A stretch of DNA of 64,000 nt, taken from assembly GCA_020444075.1 (NCBI GenBank), contig JAHLLR010000001.1, forward strand, positions 111,782 through 175,781, in the 5' to 3' direction. Below are positions 52,939 to 60,441 of this stretch, one piece after another. A program made the translations under genes and the position numbers. A model generated the notes under the pieces. It had not been told where the DNA came from and ran no database searches. It saw only the letters and a list, made by a program, of their open reading frames with translations. Source of the stretch: Deltaproteobacteria bacterium. GTDB lineage: Bacteria; Desulfobacterota; Desulfobacteria; Desulfobacterales; Desulfosarcinaceae. The first letter of the stretch is position 1; each line of letters opens with the position of its first letter.

Positions 52939-53913
52939 TCAAACGGGGAGGACGATGTTGGCCTTATCAAGACATCGGTCCAGCGCAATTTTGGTTTTCT
53001 CTATGGCATCTGGAGGACTCATTTTACGAAGCGGTTCATTCCATGGTTCGACGACAACCGGACCATCGAATCCCAACGCATCGAGTGTTTTGAGCATGCC
53101 GGTTAAATCGATCGTTCCGGTTGCCCCGGGCAGTTCCCTTTGAAATTCAGGCAGGGTGAACCGGTCGTAATCCCCATCCAGGCCGTCATTGACCTCCACA
53201 TAAACGACCTCTTCGGGAGACAGCCGTTCTATATCCAGCAGGCCGGCGCCGCTCGTATACCAATGCAAGGCGTCCAGCTTGATGCCCACGCAGTGTTGGG
53301 AATGGGCTGCCGCAATCAGCGCCCGGATGCCGTCGATGGTGTGGATGAAGTCGAATCGTCGTTCCCGTCGCATGGTCGTCGGGCCGATGAATTCCAGCCC
53401 GAGGCGCACCGCATAGGCTTCCAATAGCGGTTTGATCCGTTTCAACCGCCTGCGCAGAAGGGCGAAGTGCTCGTAATAGTCCAACGTGTTGGAAGATGGC
53501 TGCACATACCCGACGCAGCATTTGAAACCCGCATCCCGGCATAAAGACAAGTCCTGCTCGAATGGGGCAAGGCTTTGCTCGAAATCGGAGTCGGAATAAC
53601 ACGCATTGAAAGCGGCCGAAAATGCGAATGCTCCCGGCTTCAAGTGGTGCTGCTTCATCAGGTCGATGGCTTGGTCGGGACCATGTTCTCTCAGGAAGTG
53701 ACGATCCGCATTGACGGCGTCGAATCCGTATTTCCGGGCCAACCGGCAGCTCTCCTGAAATGGCAGTACATGACCGATGGATCCGCAGTGGGGCCTGTCG
53801 GTGTGCGCGGGTGCATCGGTCACATTCAGCGTCCGGAGCCATCTGCTCCGGACATTCACGGGTGACGGTTTCAATGCCCCTTCAGGCACGGTTCCCGGAT
53901 CAGGGTTTTTCAT
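52939..53913 (-). CDS. Sugar phosphate isomerase/epimerase-type TIM-barrel protein
   Basis: 324 residues of the xylose-isomerase-like (AP endonuclease 2) TIM-barrel superfamily. Metal-ligand segments fit the family: GLEFIGP, KLDALHWYTSG, YVEVNDGLDG and VVVEPWNEP. Homologues include inosose isomerase and inosose dehydratase, hydroxypyruvate isomerase and sugar epimerases. It lies 46 bases after a sugar-phosphate cyclase gene on the same strand, so both probably act on the same cyclitol. The first ~25 residues are not typical and the true start may be internal. Confidence 0.85.
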   Translation of the reverse strand: MKNPDPGTVPEGALKPSPVNVRSRWLRTLNVTDAPAHTDRPHCGSIGHVLPFQESCRLARKYGFDAVNADRHFLREHGPDQAIDLMKQHHLKPGAFAFSAAFNACYSDSDFEQSLAPFEQDLSLCRDAGFKCCVGYVQPSSNTLDYYEHFALLRRRLKRIKPLLEAYAVRLGLEFIGPTTMRRERRFDFIHTIDGIRALIAAAHSQHCVGIKLDALHWYTSGAGLLDIERLSPEEVVYVEVNDGLDGDYDRFTLPEFQRELPGATGTIDLTGMLKTLDALGFDGPVVVEPWNEPLRKMSPPDAIEKTKIALDRCLDKANIVLPV

Positions 53914-53959
53914 TCCAGGTGCCTATCTGTACGAAATCGAATCGGATTCAGTTGCAATT

Positions 53960-55111
53960 TTAATTGAAGAAATCCTCAATCACCCCTTTAACGATTTTTT
54001 TATCCACGTGAACGAGAAAGTCTCCATGTTCTTTCCTGCACTGTCCGATGCCTTGCAGAAGAACATAGCGAACATCTGTGCCGATTTTTTTATTGTCGAC
54101 ATACATGGTTTTGAAGATACTGGCCGGGTCAAGATGTTCGGGGAGCGCTGGCCTCAGCGCCAGTACATCATCGATCAGCCGGTAGTGCAGTCCAACCGCT
54201 TCACCATCAATATAGCCCAGTTTAAAAGAAAGTTCCGCGGCGATCTTCATGCCGATGGAAACGGCTTCTCCGTGTGTCAGGGCACCCATTGAAAGCCATT
54301 CGATCGCATGGGCAAAGGTGTGTCCGTATTCAAGAATGATCCCGTACTGTCTTTCGGTCGGATCCTTTTTGAGAATTTCAAGCTTTGAACGGATCAATTT
54401 AAAGCAGAGGTCAGTGAGCTGCTGTGAAGAATAATCTCCCTTCCTCCTGATGGCACCCTCCAGGAAAGGGAGAAATGCGTTCTGGTCGATCAGCCCGTTT
54501 TTGATCCCCTCGATGATGCCGGATCGCTTGAACCGCAATGGTTCTGTCTCGGCATATCGCGTGTCCGCCCACGCAAAAACCGGCGCATGGAAAAGCCCGA
54601 AATTATTTTTGCCGTATTTCCCGTTCACGGCCTGCTTGTTGCTCAGCATGCCATCGGTCTGGTGGGTAATCGTGGTAGGGACTTCGATGAAACGAATGCC
54701 CCGGAATATCAATCCGGCGGCCAGGCCGGTGATGTTCCCGACCGAACCGCCTCCGAAAGCGATCAGAAGCGATCGTTTACTAACCCCTTTTCCAACAAGT
54801 TCGTCACACAATTGCTGGAGGACGTCGAAGGTCTTGCACGTTTCCCCACGGGGAAGCAGGTAGATATCCGTAACAGGAAAGGTTTGTTTGAGCTTGTTTA
54901 AAAAGGGATCACCAAAAAGATCGAAAATAAACGCATCGGTCAACAAAAAAACTCGGTCTACAGGATGGCGGCGTGTTTCACGGTCGAGGATTTCGATGAA
55001 ATGTTCTTCGATATCGTAACCGAAGAATAGGGGAAATGTCGGTTCCAGCCCAACGTCTATCCGGATGAATTTTCCACGATCGAAATCGATTATCTGGTTG
55101 TAGTCAAACAT
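53960..55111 (-). CDS. Sugar-phosphate cyclase, 2-deoxy-scyllo-inosose synthase-like
   Basis: 383 residues, dehydroquinate-synthase fold. NAD-binding loop GGGSVGNITG at 120-129, then VPTTITHQTDGMLSNKQAVN, GKNNFG, metal Glu in EGIKNGLI (about 201-208), and the His ligands in EYGHTFAHAIE and THGEAVSIGM. Dehydroquinate synthase normally has GGVxGDxxG and EVIKYG; the Asn in SVGN, KQAVN and the KN pair are the pattern of 2-deoxy-scyllo-inosose synthases that make the aminocyclitol ring. Function is therefore probably cyclisation of glucose-6-phosphate or a related sugar phosphate, but this is inference from motifs. The region is visibly AT-richer than its flanks. Confidence 0.82.
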   Translation of the reverse strand: MFDYNQIIDFDRGKFIRIDVGLEPTFPLFFGYDIEEHFIEILDRETRRHPVDRVFLLTDAFIFDLFGDPFLNKLKQTFPVTDIYLLPRGETCKTFDVLQQLCDELVGKGVSKRSLLIAFGGGSVGNITGLAAGLIFRGIRFIEVPTTITHQTDGMLSNKQAVNGKYGKNNFGLFHAPVFAWADTRYAETEPLRFKRSGIIEGIKNGLIDQNAFLPFLEGAIRRKGDYSSQQLTDLCFKLIRSKLEILKKDPTERQYGIILEYGHTFAHAIEWLSMGALTHGEAVSIGMKIAAELSFKLGYIDGEAVGLHYRLIDDVLALRPALPEHLDPASIFKTMYVDNKKIGTDVRYVLLQGIGQCRKEHGDFLVHVDKKIVKGVIEDFFN

Positions 55112-55396
55112 TCACGGTTACTATAACGTTTCGATCGCCTGGCCAGGTAGCAGCCGGACCGTTGAGTTGTCACTTTTCAGGTGTAATCTGATTGTCTTGA
55201 AAATGCGCGTGTCCAGCACACGGATAAAGCACTCCCGCATGCAATCTATCTCGCGGGGGTCAGACAACCAACGCCTTCCGAACCGCAGTATGCAGCTGTG
55301 GGCATCATTCACAATTTTCAGGAATAGGAATAATAGCCTAAATTCGCTTTATGTCAAGACCGACCCGAATTATAAGCCGCCGATTCTGCTGGTGGC
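55112..55396. other. AT-richer intergenic region
   Basis: A 63-codon minus-strand frame (55121-55312, GTG start) ends 10 bases before the cyclase gene. It has no recognised family and no ribosome site, so it is not called. Otherwise nothing is seen; the cyclase promoter is expected here. Confidence 0.4.
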
Positions 55397-56089
55397 CTAC
55401 CCGATGGTTTCCAGGGCTTTTACGATCAGGATAGCCGCCATGCCGATCATGATCAGCCCGGCCAGGATGTCCGCCTGCTTCCTGAATCGATTCAAAAAAA
55501 GGGCCGCCCCGGCTCCCACGGCCAGCATTCCCGGCAGGGTGCCCAGGCCGAAGATCAGAGCCGTCACGGCGCCGGACAGCATCTCTGCCCCGGACAGCGC
55601 CTTGGCAAAGGCGGCGTAGGAGAGGCCGCAGGGCAGGCCGCCCAATATCAGGCCCATGAGGAAAAGATCCAGATTGCTTCGCTGGGTGGCAGCCCGGGAC
55701 ATGAGACGCCGCCAGCCGGGCATCCGGTCGGGCATGGCGATAGCCATCCATCCGGGCTCGGCAAAAAAGCCCAGGCGGGACAGACCGAAAAACAGCAGAA
55801 ACACTCCTGCCATCAGGCTGATGCCCACCTGTACCTGGCTGATCCACACCGTGGGATGCCCCCCGACGGCCGAGGCCAGCCCCATCAAGCCGCTGCCGGC
55901 AGCCCCCATCACCGCGCCGATGAGACCGTAAGTGATCAACCGGCCGGCATGGTAGGCCAGGTGAGCGGAAAACCGCCCGGTCTGTCCGGGCAAAGCCACC
56001 ACCAGGGGACCGCACATGCCGATGCAATGGCCGGTGCCCAACAGGCCCAACATGAAAAGGGCAATCGTATCGATTGGTGTCGTCATCAT
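55397..56089 (-). CDS. SafE/UreH-like membrane protein (sulfite exporter TauE/SafE family)
   Basis: 230 residues, about six membrane helices. The N-terminal signature GTGHCIGMCGPLVVALPGQ with paired cysteines and GGLPCGLSYAAFAKAL in the second half are typical of the DsbD-like UreH_2 group. These proteins are often beside cytochrome oxidase or copper assembly genes. It is divergent from the NosL-like operon, consistent with a metal or thiol delivery role, but substrate is unknown. Confidence 0.85.
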   Translation of the reverse strand: MMTTPIDTIALFMLGLLGTGHCIGMCGPLVVALPGQTGRFSAHLAYHAGRLITYGLIGAVMGAAGSGLMGLASAVGGHPTVWISQVQVGISLMAGVFLLFFGLSRLGFFAEPGWMAIAMPDRMPGWRRLMSRAATQRSNLDLFLMGLILGGLPCGLSYAAFAKALSGAEMLSGAVTALIFGLGTLPGMLAVGAGAALFLNRFRKQADILAGLIMIGMAAILIVKALETIG

Positions 56090-56310
56090 CTGGCCAATAA
56101 GATTTATCCTTTTTTCATACTGATCAATTGCGGCTGAAAACCAATCCCGCGATCCCCGAATTCATCAATCCATCAATCCCTCAACCTCTTGCAGTTTCGC
56201 ATAAAAGCAGTTACATTGACATTCTCTTTTTTGTTTCCTGGCAGTTTCCAACAGCGGTTTCGTTTATTTCAAGGATCCTTTCACAATCTTTAAAAAAAGG
56301 AGGCCTCGGT

Positions 56311-56874
56311 TTGAAATGCTTATCCCGTTCCCGGCAATGGATGGTGGCAATCCTCGTAACCGTCGCGCTGATTCCGCTCCACGGCGCGGCTCTGGCCGCC
56401 GAGGGCGGTCCGGTACCGGCACTGAAACCCCTTTCGGCTGACGGGCAGATGGTCCTGAGCGAATCCGACCGCTGTCCGGTATGCGCCATGTTTCCCGCCA
56501 AGCGCCCCCAGACGGCGGCCGCCATGACCCTGAAAAACGGCGAGACCTTTTATTTTTGCGGAAACGGCTGCCTGCTCAGGAGCTGGCTGCGACCGACGGT
56601 CTACCTGGGAAAACCGCAGACGGAGATTGATCGGTTGGTGGTTCGGGACTACTTTTCCGGCCGGCCCGTTGACGGGCGCACCGCCACCTGGGTGGCCGGA
56701 TCCGATGTCGTGGGCCCCATGGGGCCGGCCATCATCGCCCTGGGCGACGCGTCGCAACTGGACACTTTCAAGAGCCGCCATGGCGGTAAAACCGTGTTCA
56801 CCCTGGATCAGGTCGACGACGCACTGTGGAAAAAGATCAGCCGCCGGGAGCTGCCGGCGTCAAAAACGGAATAA
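56311..56874 (+). CDS. NosL-like lipoprotein-less metallochaperone-type protein
   Basis: 187 residues. A signal-like helix (residues about 8-28) precedes the NosL-type domain with RCPVCAMFPAKRPQTAA, and FYFCGNGCLLR, a set of cysteines suited to copper(I). NosL binds copper for nitrous oxide reductase; related proteins serve other copper or thiol systems, and no nosZ is present here. The start is TTG at 56311 with AGGAGG seven bases upstream; earlier in-frame ATGs lack support. First gene of an overlapping five-gene set. Confidence 0.83.
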   Translation: MKCLSRSRQWMVAILVTVALIPLHGAALAAEGGPVPALKPLSADGQMVLSESDRCPVCAMFPAKRPQTAAAMTLKNGETFYFCGNGCLLRSWLRPTVYLGKPQTEIDRLVVRDYFSGRPVDGRTATWVAGSDVVGPMGPAIIALGDASQLDTFKSRHGGKTVFTLDQVDDALWKKISRRELPASKTE

Positions 56875-56891
56875 ACCGGTAAACCCGCATC

Positions 56892-57179
56892 ATGTACCGT
56901 CCCTTTGCCGAGAAAAATTATCGGTATCCGGCGCCGTGCCGGGGCGCCCGACGCCTGCTGATCATCGCCATCACCGCCAGCATGCTGCTTGGGATCGCCA
57001 CCGCCGCCGACCTGTTGCGGCGGATTGCCCATCAGGATGATGGCGCAAGCGCATGGATGAGGACAATGAACTTCTCCGCACCGGCACTGTGGACCGCCGG
57101 CAGCCCGATGCGCCACCCGGAAACGGTGCACCCGGGGGTTGATTTGAGGTTTTCCGCCGGCCTGGTGACCGCCCCATGA
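56892..57179 (+). CDS. Small single-span membrane protein of the NosL-like/ABC operon
   Basis: 95 residues. One membrane helix (RLLIIAITASMLLGIATAA, residues 21-39) with a short outside tail containing GSPMRHPETVHPGVDLRF. No named family recognised. Its stop overlaps the permease ATG by four bases (ATGA), which supports it as real and co-translated. Confidence 0.65.
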   Translation: MYRPFAEKNYRYPAPCRGARRLLIIAITASMLLGIATAADLLRRIAHQDDGASAWMRTMNFSAPALWTAGSPMRHPETVHPGVDLRFSAGLVTAP

Positions 57180-58333
57180 TGCCGGGGACCCGATATCCGC
57201 CCATGGTCATCTGGGCCGCACGGGATATCCAGCGTCATTGCGGTCGATCCATGCTCCTGTTTGCCTGCCTGGCCAGTCTGGTTTTCCTGACCGCCATGGC
57301 CCTGCTGTTCAGCCAGGCTCTGGACGCAACCTGGGAGCGCCTCATGGATCAGGCCCCGGACCTGGTGGTCCGGCGCATCGACGGGGGCGGGTGGGCGCCC
57401 CTTCCAGTCGACGTTGCGATGGCCTGTGCAAAAAAAATTCCCGGTGTTATCGATCCGACTCCCCGTCTGTGGGGGGTGGTACCGGGTCCCGAGGGCCCCG
57501 TTACGGTGGTGGCCTCAATCGCAGTGGTCCCCGAAAGCATGCTCAAGGGAATACCTCCCCCCTCGGCCGGTCAGGCCGTGGTGGGTCAGGGGGTGGCCCG
57601 CGCCTTATCGGGCGGCCGTTTGAGCCTGGGCAGCAACCATTCCGTAACCGTAAGCGTCATCCATACCTTTCCGGCGGATACCGGTCTGGCCACCCATGAC
57701 CTGGTCTGGATGACCCCGGACGATGCTCGCCCATTGCTGGGACTGGTGCCGGGCCAGGCCAGCGACCTGGCGGTCCATCTGTTCCGGCGCGAAGAGGAGC
57801 GGGCCATCCAGGCCGACCTCGCCGCCGCCTTTCCCTGGCCCGTGCGCATCACCGACCGCAGTACCAGTGCCCTGAACCATCACACCCGGGCCGTTCGATC
57901 GGGTGGAATCGCGGTGGTAGCCGGCATCCCGGCCCTGCTGGCCCTGCTGCTGATCATCACGGGAACGGTCGTGGACAACACCGCCCGGCAGGCCTATTGG
58001 GGCCTGCTCAAATCCATGGGATGGACCACCGCAGACATGGTAAGACTTCAAGTCAGCCGGGCGATGATCGTGGGAATTCCGGCGGTGGTGCTGGGTCTGG
58101 CCTCGGCTTACGCGGCAGTCTTCTACCCGCCCGCTGCCGGCATTACCGCTTTTTGGGTCACGGGAGGCCAGCACCTGCCGGCATTGACCCTGGTCAGCAG
58201 CGGAGCCGCAATGGTCATGATAGAGATTGCTGCGATGGTGGGCTTGCCCTTCCTGGCTGCGGTTTTTCTCACCACGCTTCGGGCGGCCGACGGGTCCCCC
58301 TGGACCCTGCTGCAGGCGGATCCATGGAACTGA
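57176..58333 (+). CDS. MacB/FtsX-type ABC transporter permease
   Basis: 385 residues. An N-terminal helix (LLFACLASLVFLTAMALLFS), a large extracytoplasmic domain (about 50-235), then three helices with the FtsX fold: VVAGIPALLALLLIITGTVV, GIPAVVLGLASAYAAVF and the C-terminal VGLPFLAAVFLTTL. The segment QAYWGLLKSMGWTTADMVRLQ is the cytoplasmic loop contacting the ATPase. Works with the ATPase encoded next (10-base overlap). Substrate unknown; MacB-type systems move substrates already outside the inner membrane. Confidence 0.88.
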   Translation: MMPGTRYPPMVIWAARDIQRHCGRSMLLFACLASLVFLTAMALLFSQALDATWERLMDQAPDLVVRRIDGGGWAPLPVDVAMACAKKIPGVIDPTPRLWGVVPGPEGPVTVVASIAVVPESMLKGIPPPSAGQAVVGQGVARALSGGRLSLGSNHSVTVSVIHTFPADTGLATHDLVWMTPDDARPLLGLVPGQASDLAVHLFRREEERAIQADLAAAFPWPVRITDRSTSALNHHTRAVRSGGIAVVAGIPALLALLLIITGTVVDNTARQAYWGLLKSMGWTTADMVRLQVSRAMIVGIPAVVLGLASAYAAVFYPPAAGITAFWVTGGQHLPALTLVSSGAAMVMIEIAAMVGLPFLAAVFLTTLRAADGSPWTLLQADPWN

Positions 58334-59031
58334 ATGCGGGCCTGGTCTGCCGCGGACTGAATTTCCGGTGGCCCGGAAAAAACGCCGACGAGCCACCCGT
58401 ACTGGAAGCGGTGGAAGCGGTTTTTGCTCAGGGTACGGTCAGCCTGGTGACCGGAAATACCGGCAGCGGCAAAAGCACCCTGATGCATCTGCTGGCCGGC
58501 CTGCTGCACCCCACAGCCGGGGAAGTGTGGGCCGACGGCCAACCGGTCTCCCGCTGGCCGTCCCGTCACCGCGATCCCTGGCGGCGGCAGGTGGGCATCG
58601 TGTTTCAGCATCTCGCACTGATACCGGACCTCACCGTAGGGGAAAACCTCCTTTTACCCATGATCCCGAGGCCGATCACCTGGTCCCGCATGCAGGAGGA
58701 GATTCGCCGGCAGCTGGAAGACGCCGGCCTGTCGGCTCTGGCCGATGCTCCGACTAACACCCTGTCCGGCGGGCAGCGCCAGCGCCTGGCCATCGCCCGG
58801 GCGCTGGTGGCCCGCCCCCGGTTCGTCCTGGCCGATGAACCCACCGCCTTCCAGGATGACCACCATGCAGCCCGGATATGCGCGCAATTGTGCGACATTG
58901 CCCGTGAAGGAGCGGTGGTCGTCATCGGCTCCCACGACCCGCGGCTGCGCTCATTCGATGGAATTGACCGACGGTTTCATCTGGCATCCGCCACATTGAC
59001 CGGAGCCGCGGTAAATCAGGGTGCACCGTGA
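58324..59031 (+). CDS. ABC transporter ATP-binding protein (MacB/LolD type)
   Basis: 235 residues. GNTGSGKSTLMHLLAG (Walker A), VFQHLALIPDLTVGENLLLP (Q-loop), NTLSGGQRQRLAIARALV (signature), FVLADEPTAF (Walker B) and the switch His in GSHD. The Asp after Walker B Glu is Phe-spaced (EPTAFQDD), a minor variant. Overlaps the permease gene and, by GTGA, the next gene. Confidence 0.92.
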   Translation: MELNAGLVCRGLNFRWPGKNADEPPVLEAVEAVFAQGTVSLVTGNTGSGKSTLMHLLAGLLHPTAGEVWADGQPVSRWPSRHRDPWRRQVGIVFQHLALIPDLTVGENLLLPMIPRPITWSRMQEEIRRQLEDAGLSALADAPTNTLSGGQRQRLAIARALVARPRFVLADEPTAFQDDHHAARICAQLCDIAREGAVVVIGSHDPRLRSFDGIDRRFHLASATLTGAAVNQGAP

Positions 59032-60062
59032 TCTGGCATCCCCTTACCTGGGCATTTTGGGTGGCGGCGGCAACCGGCGGATTGCTCTACGCAACAGGCG
59101 CCGTTCAGGCCGTGGACGTGATGCTGAACTGGACCCCGGCGCATGCGGATATCGATCAGCTGCGGCGGGAACGCCATGCGGAATCGGCTGCGCTGCTGGG
59201 TCACTGGGCCCTGGGCTTTCTGACAGCGGCTGCCCTGCTGGGACTGGTGGGCGTTGCCTTAGTCTGGCATCGGATGGTCCCCGGAGCCATGTGCGGAACC
59301 GGTGTGCTGCAGGCCATGGGAACCGACGGCAGCCGGGCCATGATTTTCTGGGGTGTCAGCCTGCTCATCCTGCATGGCTGGCGAGTGCTGGATGGCTTGG
59401 ACGTTCAGCGTCCCCAGGGGGTATTGACCCGAACCGGGGCAAGGCTGATGATCAGCGCCGCCCCCTTTTTCCTGCTTGCCGTGTTCTACTCCTGGCAGGC
59501 CCTGATGCGGGTTGAAACCGTGCCCACGGTCAGTTGCTGCGCTGCGGTCTATGACCGCGTGCTAAGCGGCGCATCCGAATCCGCTGCCTTAAAATCCCTC
59601 GCGGCCATCTGCCTCTGGTTCAGCCTGGCGGGCGGAGCGGCATTGCTGGCCCTGATGGTGTTGAAAATTCGATTCCCCGATCGCGGATCAGGCGCCATGC
59701 CGGCCATTATCGCGGTCCTCTGGAGTTTCGCGGCGACCGTTGCCCTAAAGCAGGTGGGGTCGGCCTATTATTATCAGGTCCTCTCCCACCCCTGCCCCTG
59801 GTGCCTGTTCCTGCCGGATTACTACGGTGCAGGGTTCTTTATTTTCGGGGGGGTGGCCGTAGTCGTCATGGAGAGCATCGCCATCTGGCTGGCCGACCGC
59901 ACCCGCCGTCGATACCCGGTCCTGGCCGGTCCGGCCGGCAAACGCATCCAACGGTCCGCCTGGGGCATCGTGACAGCCATGATTGGGTTCACGATGCTTG
60001 CTCTGGGACCGGCCATCGCCTGGCGCCTGCGCACCGGCGTCTGGCTCAATGGTTCGCCCTGA
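59028..60062 (+). CDS. Polytopic membrane protein with CPWC motif
   Basis: 344 residues with about eight hydrophobic helices. No named family recognised with certainty. A paired-cysteine motif HPCPWCLFLPDYYGAGF sits just outside a helix and resembles the redox or metal cysteines of DsbB/VKOR-like membrane proteins; a second Cys pair (VSCCAAVYD) lies before it. GTG start overlapping the ATPase stop (GTGA). Its place at the end of the NosL-like/ABC set and before actBC suggests a role in assembling or serving that respiratory complex. Confidence 0.75.
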   Translation: MIWHPLTWAFWVAAATGGLLYATGAVQAVDVMLNWTPAHADIDQLRRERHAESAALLGHWALGFLTAAALLGLVGVALVWHRMVPGAMCGTGVLQAMGTDGSRAMIFWGVSLLILHGWRVLDGLDVQRPQGVLTRTGARLMISAAPFFLLAVFYSWQALMRVETVPTVSCCAAVYDRVLSGASESAALKSLAAICLWFSLAGGAALLALMVLKIRFPDRGSGAMPAIIAVLWSFAATVALKQVGSAYYYQVLSHPCPWCLFLPDYYGAGFFIFGGVAVVVMESIAIWLADRTRRRYPVLAGPAGKRIQRSAWGIVTAMIGFTMLALGPAIAWRLRTGVWLNGSP

Positions 60063-60441
60063 GATGCACCGGTCGGAATCGAGCAACGACCATGCGGAAA
60101 CGTCATGCTCGCCGATGATAATCCTTCTTTATTCCAATAATCGCCGGTTTCTTGATCCCTCGATCCATCCCAGGTATCTTTTCCCCTTCAGATCGAACGC
60201 ATGCCGATAGCCCCTGCCTCTCACTTTAGGCAATTGACAACCCCGGCAGCCTTTTGCTATCGTGCCGGCAGTACTGTTTCAAACCATTTTAACCCCGACC
60301 GTCACCAGCAGCAAGACCGCAGCACTTGCGGCGAGTGGTAAATTCACTGACAACGAACCATCCATCGGCAACAGGATGGGTACCGGACCCGATCAACCTA
60401 TGTCATCGGCATGGGAAACCTGGCACGAACGGGCATCACGT
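60063..60441. other. Leader region of the act operon
   Basis: 379 bases without a separate gene. It holds a simple repeated stretch (TTGATCCCTCGATCCATCCC-like, near 60151), and a strong promoter-like pair at 60234-60263. The actB frame is open through the second half, so the exact start of actB is uncertain. Confidence 0.5.
60234..60263 (+). promoter_or_regulatory. Candidate sigma70 promoter of the act operon
   Basis: TTGACA (60234-60239), 18 bases, TATCGT (60258-60263) with an extended TG just before the -10. The start point would be near 60270. It makes translation starts before that point, including the in-frame codon at 60262, unlikely. Confidence 0.5.

Noticed and set aside
52742-53143. 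Plus-strand frame overlapping the 3' end of the secreted protein, considered as the shifted real C-terminus
   Set aside because: Neither its sequence nor its length resembles a CFI-box tail, and it runs on antisense to the isomerase gene.
55121-55312. 63-codon minus-strand frame just upstream of the cyclase
   Set aside because: GTG start without a ribosome site and no recognised family; kept only as a note.
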